DNA from: Polytrichum commune
Lineage: Eukaryota; Streptophyta; Polytrichopsida; Polytrichales; Polytrichaceae
Reading direction: 5' to 3'
DNA length: 64,000 nt
Assembly (NCBI GenBank): GCA_950295325.1
Contig: OX485804.1
Location: 37,076,001-37,140,000 of the forward strand
Positions within the stretch are counted from its first letter, which is position 1; the number at the start of each line of letters is the position of its first letter. Of this stretch, positions 58,570 through 64,000 are shown in pieces. The notes beneath the pieces are model-generated. The model was not told the DNA's origin, did not search any database, and saw nothing but the letters and a program-made list of their open reading frames with translations. Both the position numbers and the translations under genes were made by a program.

Positions 58570-59574
58570 TTTAAAGTGTAGTGTGTTTTTGCATGTATTT
58601 GCAACATGGCTCTACTACACACTGACAAGCAGTACAGTACTGAAGTGCTTTTATTGCGAAAAGTTCATAAACTGAAATGTATTGTTGTTACAACCCCCCA
58701 CGACTATTGAACATTCCACCATTGGAAGGCTTTGGAAGGCATTGGGCATCCTCACTTGGTAGATGTACTAACTTGGGTAACATGGATTTTTGGTTCTTGA
58801 CACCACGGTATCATTGGGTGTGATCAAAACTTGCTTCTCCTATGTTTGTTATGAAGTCGTTTTAATTGGGTCTTACTATACAAAAACGCGGTCTCTAAAC
58901 TTGATTAAGGGGTTAATTTTGGCTTAATAAGATAAAAGACCCCTGGTTTATACGATGTTCTTATCATATTTACACCACATTTTCATCCTTCCCCAGGAAG
59001 GTGTTACTGTACTTTATTAGACGAAGGAATCTGGTCTTCGAGGGAGGCCAAAGTGAATAGATCATCTATCTGTAAAACATCCGTGGCCATGTCCTAAAGG
59101 TCAATGACGTTAGATGTAAACCTACTTCACCCTTTGCAGGGAGTAGACACTACATTAGTATCGAGTAGTTGGTGACAATAACTTGTAGCATGTGGCCATA
59201 TCTATTGGATGTTGTCCAACATATAATATCTTGTAGAAGGTAGAATATAAGGGTGTTTTTTTTGGGAGTGGGTGGACACCAGGTGATTAGCTCCCTGTTG
59301 GTTGGGAGTGAATGTTAATTTCAAATCATATGGTCTAGGATGAGACCCAAAGAAATTTCAGATGCACATTGGTTGGGATCTCTAGTGTGAAATTTACCCC
59401 CCTTCACCCCCCCATCTTGTTGGTTTAGGGGGTTTAAGGTTACACTAATTTATTGTGTGCCAAACTCCCTCTTTGATTTTGGAATTTCTACACATATCCA
59501 TTGTCAAATAGTTCTCTAAACCTTAGGACCCCCTTTTATACATCTACTATGCTTCAAAAAGTTTAGTAGCCTTT
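58570..59574. other. Intergenic DNA, no gene recognised
   Basis: AT-rich with short C and T runs (59396-59415). No repeats or frames worth naming. Confidence 0.4.
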
Positions 59575-59700
59575 TTGAAATGTACACACTAGAGTAAATT
59601 AATACCTCTCCCTTATGTACAATGTGTACACTAATGCCTCAAATTATACCCTTTGTACACTCATGTTAGTTTGCACGTGGTATGAAGATTCCACTCCCCC
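59575..59700 (+). repeat. Dispersed repeat with AATACCTCTC core, copy 3
   Basis: GAAATGTACACACTAGAG, TTAATACCTCTCCCTTATGT, TACACTAATGCCTCAAATTA and ACACTCATGTTAGTTTGCAC follow 49505-49640 closely. Confidence 0.6.
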
Positions 59701-59846
59701 AATATACACCCAAATAAAGTATGGTTCTTTATATCAAATTAGGGTGAAAAATCCTCCTTTCTTGACACCTCATCACATAAATCTTATTATATCCTAGCTA
59801 GAGATATTTAAATGTCTGTAAATATTTGATGTACTTCCCACTCACA

Positions 59847-60013
59847 CATAACATTATTTAGATCCATAACAATGTATTGTGGGATTGATAGTATTCCACA
59901 AAATATTCCCAAGTACTTCCCACATTGAGTCCGAATGAGGGAAATATCTAGGAATATTCTATGGAATACTGCCAGTCCCAAAGAACATTGTTATGGATCT
60001 GAATGATGTTATG
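59847..60013. mobile_element. Foldback MITE (about 167 bp)
   Basis: The left half CATAACATTATTTAGATCCA and the right half in reverse complement CATAACATCATTCAGATCCA pair over about 65 bases (continuing TAACAATGT, TGGGA.TG..AGTATTCCA). Only a central stretch of about 40 bases is unpaired. No target duplication was resolved. Confidence 0.65.
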
Positions 60014-60702
60014 CACGCTCTAAGCATCTATATGATTAGATTTGGAATTTACTCATTAAAGAAGATTATATATATTATTAAAAATCCAATGCTTATAAAG
60101 TAGCTTCCAAGATCATTTTGGGACGGCCAATGGGTAAGCATTTAGGATTTAAGTTACAAAACATAGAGTATGCTCTCTAGCTATCTACAAAGCCTCGGGT
60201 GGAATAAAATCCATGTCGATTGTTATTATTCCAAGATGAGCTATCCTTAAGCCTACATTGAACATTTCCGTGCAACTACTGGCCACTCTTGGGAGCTTGA
60301 TATATATGGGAAATAAAACGTGGAATTATGTAGCTAGACCTAAACTACTTAACGGTGTTATAGACTTATATAGTTCGATGAAGGACATGGAAACCATCGC
60401 TTCCAAATATACACCGAACACCAATTTGGAAGTTTTCCACTTCTTGTCAAATGGTAGATGTTAGTCTTCATGTGGAAAGGTGTGCTGCATATCTTAGGCT
60501 TCCACTACCACTAAAGAAAGTTAGACCCACCTAAAACCATATCATCTCATAACACAATATTCATTAAAATGAGAGTTTTCCAATGAATTGAGAGTACACA
60601 AAGCGAACTATTAATCCAAGAATGAAATGAAAACCACTGGAAAGTTGTAAAGTACAAGTAAAAAAAATAACATTTGATTTTCCGCTGTAAATTCCGCCGT
60701 AG
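60014..60702. other. Spacer, no gene recognised
   Basis: AT-rich. A stray TTCATTAAAATGAGAGTTTTCC at about 60561 echoes the terminus of the next element. Confidence 0.4.
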
Positions 60703-61019
60703 TTTCCATTAAAATGAGAGTATGTTAAGCTGGGAAATCGATTCATTTAGGTCGACTCAATCTAAATTGACTAACATATTGTCCTCATTTAAGTCGACTC
60801 AACCTAAATTGACTAACATATTGTCCTCATTTAGGTCGACTCAACCTAAATTGACTAACATAATTGTCCTCATTTAGGTCGACTCAACCTAAATTGACAA
60901 CATAATGTCCTTATTTAGGTCGACTCAACCTAAATTAACAAAATGTTGTCCTCATTTAAGTCGACTTAACCTAAATGAGTCGATTTCCTAGCTTAACATA
61001 CTCTCATTTTAATGGAAAT
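60703..61019. mobile_element. Foldback element whose interior is a 42-bp minisatellite
   Basis: The left arm from 60703 (TTTCCATTAAAATGAGAGTA, then TGTTAAGCTGGGAAATCGA) pairs with the right arm ending 61018-61019 over about 45 bases. Between them six units of about 41-43 bases start near 60743, 60785, 60826, 60869, 60911 and 60952, each with (T/C)CATTTA(G/A)GTCGACTC and AACCTAAATTGAC. Each unit holds its own short inverted repeat TTTAGGT / ACCTAAA, and the last unit merges into the right arm. No protein is encoded. Confidence 0.8.
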
Positions 61020-61191
61020 TACATGTCTGAAGTATAATCTAGTATTTATCAACCTAACATGACTTTTAGGTGTCCAAATGGCCAATATTATTTTGAGAGG
61101 ATCCCACTCTCTCAAAATATTGAATATCGTGTTTCATTCTTGAGGCATCCAAGTCCAAGATTAAAAATGTGTTGGCCAGGTGTTGGACTAA
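61020..61191. other. Spacer, no gene recognised
   Basis: Contains a short inverted match CTCTCAAAATATTGAATAT / AATATTATTTTGAGAG around 61085-61125. Nothing else was seen. Confidence 0.35.
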
Positions 61192-61665
61192 AGGCCACTT
61201 CACACACGTGACTAAGAGCCCGTGACCATTGCACTTCAAGCACTCTCATTGGTGGAAAAGGCGGACCCGGTCCAAGTTCGCTTCACATTACGCTCGAGGG
61301 ACCAACGGAGTAAGTGAATGCAAGATGGATGGAAAGTCTACATGGATTCTTACATGGCATCAAATGGATCATGTTTCATGGTCGCTTGGAGGTAGGTCTA
61401 ACACAAAACTAGGAGACTATGGCACTCTGAGCGCTCACAACCCTTGATTTATTCTATTTTATCATGTGTGAGGACCCGCATGAATAAAAATTCATTGAAA
61501 TAGCATTTGGTTGAGGGCCCGGTGACATGTGACTCCACACTACACTTGAGGGTCCGTGACCACACTACATCATTTTGGAGGTGTCTTGAGATGGCCTTTG
61601 GACACTTTCTTTTGGGCTCTCACAATTACATGGTCACGGCTCTTGGCTCATGTGTGAAGTGGCCC
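61192..61665 (-). mobile_element. Harbinger-like MITE of the GGGCCACTTCACAC family, best copy (474 bp)
   Basis: TAA at 61189-61191 and 61666-61668. The left end is AGGCCACTTCACACACG and the right end in reverse complement is GGGCCACTTCACACATGAG. Same family as 12131-12622 but inverted, with good similarity throughout (CTCTCACAATTACATGGTCA, GGTGTCTTGAGATGGCCTTT, CAAGCACTCTCATTGGTGGA). Confidence 0.75.
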
Positions 61666-61784
61666 TAAGCAATCAAAATAGATGCACGCGTGACGTGGAA
61701 AACAGTCAAGATGGGAGGGTCAGCACGACTCTTAAACAGGAGTCAATCTGTTGTAACCAAAAATAGAACCCTAAAGAAACCCTT

Positions 61785-62107
61785 TGCCACGAAGGGGAAA
61801 AAGAAAAACACATGACATAGGATGTACGTACCTACCTTGCCGTCACCATTGTGTTGTGTGCGTCCCTCTAGGTGACTTCTATGTGGTGCTTTGCAATTCT
61901 TGCTAGATGGGGAAAAAGAAAAACACATTGCGTTGTGTGCGTCCCTCTAGTGACTTCTATGTGGTGCTTTGCAATTCTTGCTAGACGGGGAAAAAGAAAA
62001 TCACATGACGTAGGATGTACCTACCTTGCCGTCACCATTGCGTTGTGTGCGTCCCTCTAGGTGACTTCTAGGTGACTTTTATGTGGTGCTTTGCAATTCT
62101 TGCTAGA
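61785..62107 (+). repeat. Three tandem imperfect copies (roughly 75-125 bp units)
   Basis: GGGGAAAAAGAAAA.CACAT begins units at about 61794, 61909 and 61987. GTTGTGTGCGTCCCTCTAG and GTGGTGCTTTGCAATTCTTG close each. The middle unit lacks the GTAC.TACCTTGCCGTCACCA segment; the third has a small internal GTGACTTCTAG duplication. Confidence 0.75.
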
Positions 62108-62278
62108 CTTTGTACTCAACCGTAGTCAACTTAACTTTGCACACCTTTCACAAAATAGTCTTAGTATTAGTGTAGGTCACACTATAATTTTTTTCTAGAA
62201 CCCACATTAATTTTCAGCTCACATCAAACCTCTCGATCAAATTACACTGATTATCCCAATTAGTGCGTGTGGTACTAA

Positions 62279-63391
62279 GGGCCGGTTTACACTATGGACC
62301 ATGAAGTCGGACCATGGAAGATGGCCTTTGTCAATGGTCCGAGTTCATGGTCCGACTTCATAAAAAAATAGTTTTAAGAGACTTGGGCCCCTCACTAGGT
62401 GTAAACCGAATGTGGACCAAGAAGAATGACCATACACCAAAATGTAAAGGTGTTGATTTTTTTGATACATGCCCAACAAGGGCAATTTTGAAAAAAATTT
62501 AAGTTTGATCATTCTCTTGTCTTTTCTTGGGCTTCACTTGTCTTCACTTCTTGTTAAATGTGTCGAAGATGTGGCTTGCAAATCTTCTCACAACTATTTT
62601 AACCAAAAAATGAGCGATTTAATTTGTACATGTTCATTGTAATTTACATGTGACATGTACCTTGTGTTGTCACTACACTAAATAAGATATTTAGTGTTTG
62701 ATTATATTTAATGTTGTTACCACCACACCTTGCTCAACACTAAAGTTTAATTCTTTGATGATTAGTGTTAGAAGATTTCCCATTGCAGTTTTTTTGAGCA
62801 CCCTGATCTACAGTCACTAAACGACTACAGATTTTTTGTTTTCATTTTTCAACTGTAATTTTACATTTTCTTGTGGCATGTAATATACTGTTGGAAAGGT
62901 ATTTTCAAGACCTTTCCAACGGTATATTACAAGCCCACAAATTCCAAATATTTCAGTTGGTAGAGCAACAAAATAAATCTGCACTCAAATTCTTGAGTTT
63001 TAGATGTCCCACGTTGTTTGGTGAAACACGTGGGAGTTGGTTTAAGGGGTAGGGCAAGGTATTAATGGTATGGCTAATGGGCTATGACATGACTAGGGCA
63101 CATGGAGGGTAGATTCATTAAAAATTTACTAAAATGGCATTTCTTTGCCATGGGCCCTTGCTTTTTCCTACCGGACCACCTCTCTTGTCTCTCTCACCGC
63201 AAAACCCGTTGGACCATGTCAATGCATTTATTAGGCCTTAAAAATTATATTTTGGGGACCTCGACCTTCATGGTCCCTCTGACATTTTTTTCTTAGTGTA
63301 AACCGAAGTTGTCCCGGGACAACTTCAGGAGCCAATCAGCTACCTTGCAGAGCCATGGTCCAACTTCATGGTCCATAGTGTAAACCGGCCC
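62279..63391. mobile_element. Composite Harbinger-like element, GGGCCGGTTTACAC ends (1113 bp)
   Basis: TAA at 62276-62278 and 63392-63394. The left end GGGCCGGTTTACACTATGGA equals the right end in reverse complement, continuing through CCATGAAGT. Inner GTGTAAACCGAA motifs near 62398 and 63297 face the ends and may be remains of a second set of termini. The 0.9 kb between them holds a fragment related to the CACTA mini-element at 48984 and has no transposase frame. Confidence 0.65.
62763..62985 (+). repeat. Fragment related to the CACTA mini-element at 48984-49319
   Basis: CCCATTGCAGTTTTTTTGAG, CACCCTGATCTACAGTCACT, GGAAAGGTATTTTCAAGACC, TATTACAAGCCCACAAATTC and TTTCAGTTGGTA match the interior of 48984-49319 in the same orientation. 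The CACTA ends are not preserved. It lies within the composite element 62279-63391. Confidence 0.65.
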
Positions 63392-63394
63392 TAA

Positions 63395-64000
63395 TTCCCA
63401 AAACACGCAATATTTTGCCAAGTCTCAAAATGAGTAAGGGCTGAACTTCTACGGAGTGATATTAAATTCATGAATACATGCTCATTTATCATATAATTTA
63501 AGAAATGTAGTGCGTATTCTAGGATGCTTGTAGAGTGATAAGAAATTATCTGCAAGCACATGCATGTTAGTGGATACTACCAGGATGATTAGTACCGGTG
63601 CTTTTCAACGAATAGTGTTGTTATGAATAGTATAAATTTTAGCGAGTAATGTCGAGATGAAACGTGCTTCCTAGATCTTCTGGTGGCACTAATTTTATAG
63701 TGTAAAGAAATTTAGTATCACGGTCACTACTTGGGATAATCGGTGTAGTTTGGACTAGAGATTATTCTCCCCCAAGAAATTGATGCGGATGACTATTTTA
63801 TTTCATGCTACTTTGTTTGACAAGATGACTAGATTATTTTATGCAAGGTTTTGATCAAAATTTTCAAGATGACCTAAGCTAAGACCCCCAATCAATGTGG
63901 CCCATACTAATTATTTCCGTATTAATTCCCACCCACACTAGTCTAGGACCGATAGTCTACCTTCGGTTGACTTTGAATGTGAAAGGCATCATTTCCAAGG
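63395..64000. other. Window end, no gene recognised
   Basis: AT-rich; no domain, splice-linked frame or repeat partner was seen. Confidence 0.4.

Noticed and set aside
60743-60985. CRISPR-like regular array of six similar units
   Set aside because: The units are contiguous 41-43 base tandem copies with no unique spacers, inside a foldback element in plant nuclear DNA.

Overview
The window looks like nuclear DNA of a land plant, from the lightly expressed, transposon-rich space between genes. It is AT-rich. The real genes are split by short GT-AG introns, and their proteins match plant families. Most of the rest is decayed mobile DNA, mainly small inverted-repeat DNA transposons (MITEs) plus one rotted LINE. 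Long runs of G or C, the LINE type and the gene sequences would fit a non-flowering vascular plant such as a lycophyte, but the sequence does not prove this. There is no bacterial-style gene, operon, CRISPR array, rRNA or confident tRNA.

Three genes can be reconstructed exon by exon. At the left edge are the last three exons (78-1073, +) of an ERD2-like ER-lumen-protein-retaining-receptor relative. In the middle are two convergent genes about 1.2 kb apart tail to tail. One is an 11-exon BRO1-domain protein (32665-37253, +, 463 aa). The other is a five-exon DUF1997 protein with a likely chloroplast transit peptide (41064-38460, -, 254 aa). All exon phases join without a break in both complete genes. 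The BRO1 gene has one GC-AG intron, a probable spliced 5' leader, and an upstream region built from diverged tandem copies.

Broken genes come next. A minus-strand block at 16200-18710 carries scattered, roughly collinear similarity to the importin-7/SAD2 class of nuclear import receptors, with stops and frameshifts; this is tentative. A LINE relic at about 25.9-30.1 kb retains a DUF4283-like segment, a CCHC zinc knuckle, an endonuclease and part of a reverse transcriptase. A transposase helix-turn-helix relic lies at 48290-48504 (-).

Mobile DNA fills the rest. (1) A family of about 213-220 bp has hAT-style ends and 8-bp target duplications, with about seven copies. (2) Several PIF/Harbinger-like families have TAA/TTA target sites and related ends (GGGCC..TTCACAC type), including three elements abutting head to tail at 13274-14658 and a back-to-back pair making a 776-bp foldback at 43565-44340. 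(3) There are two CACTA-type mini-elements with 3-bp target duplications. (4) A foldback element at 60703-61019 has an interior that is a 42-bp minisatellite. (5) Other dispersed or tandem repeats include a roughly 180-bp satellite-like array at 51130-51800. Neither the hAT-like nor the Harbinger-like MITEs have a visible autonomous partner in the window.
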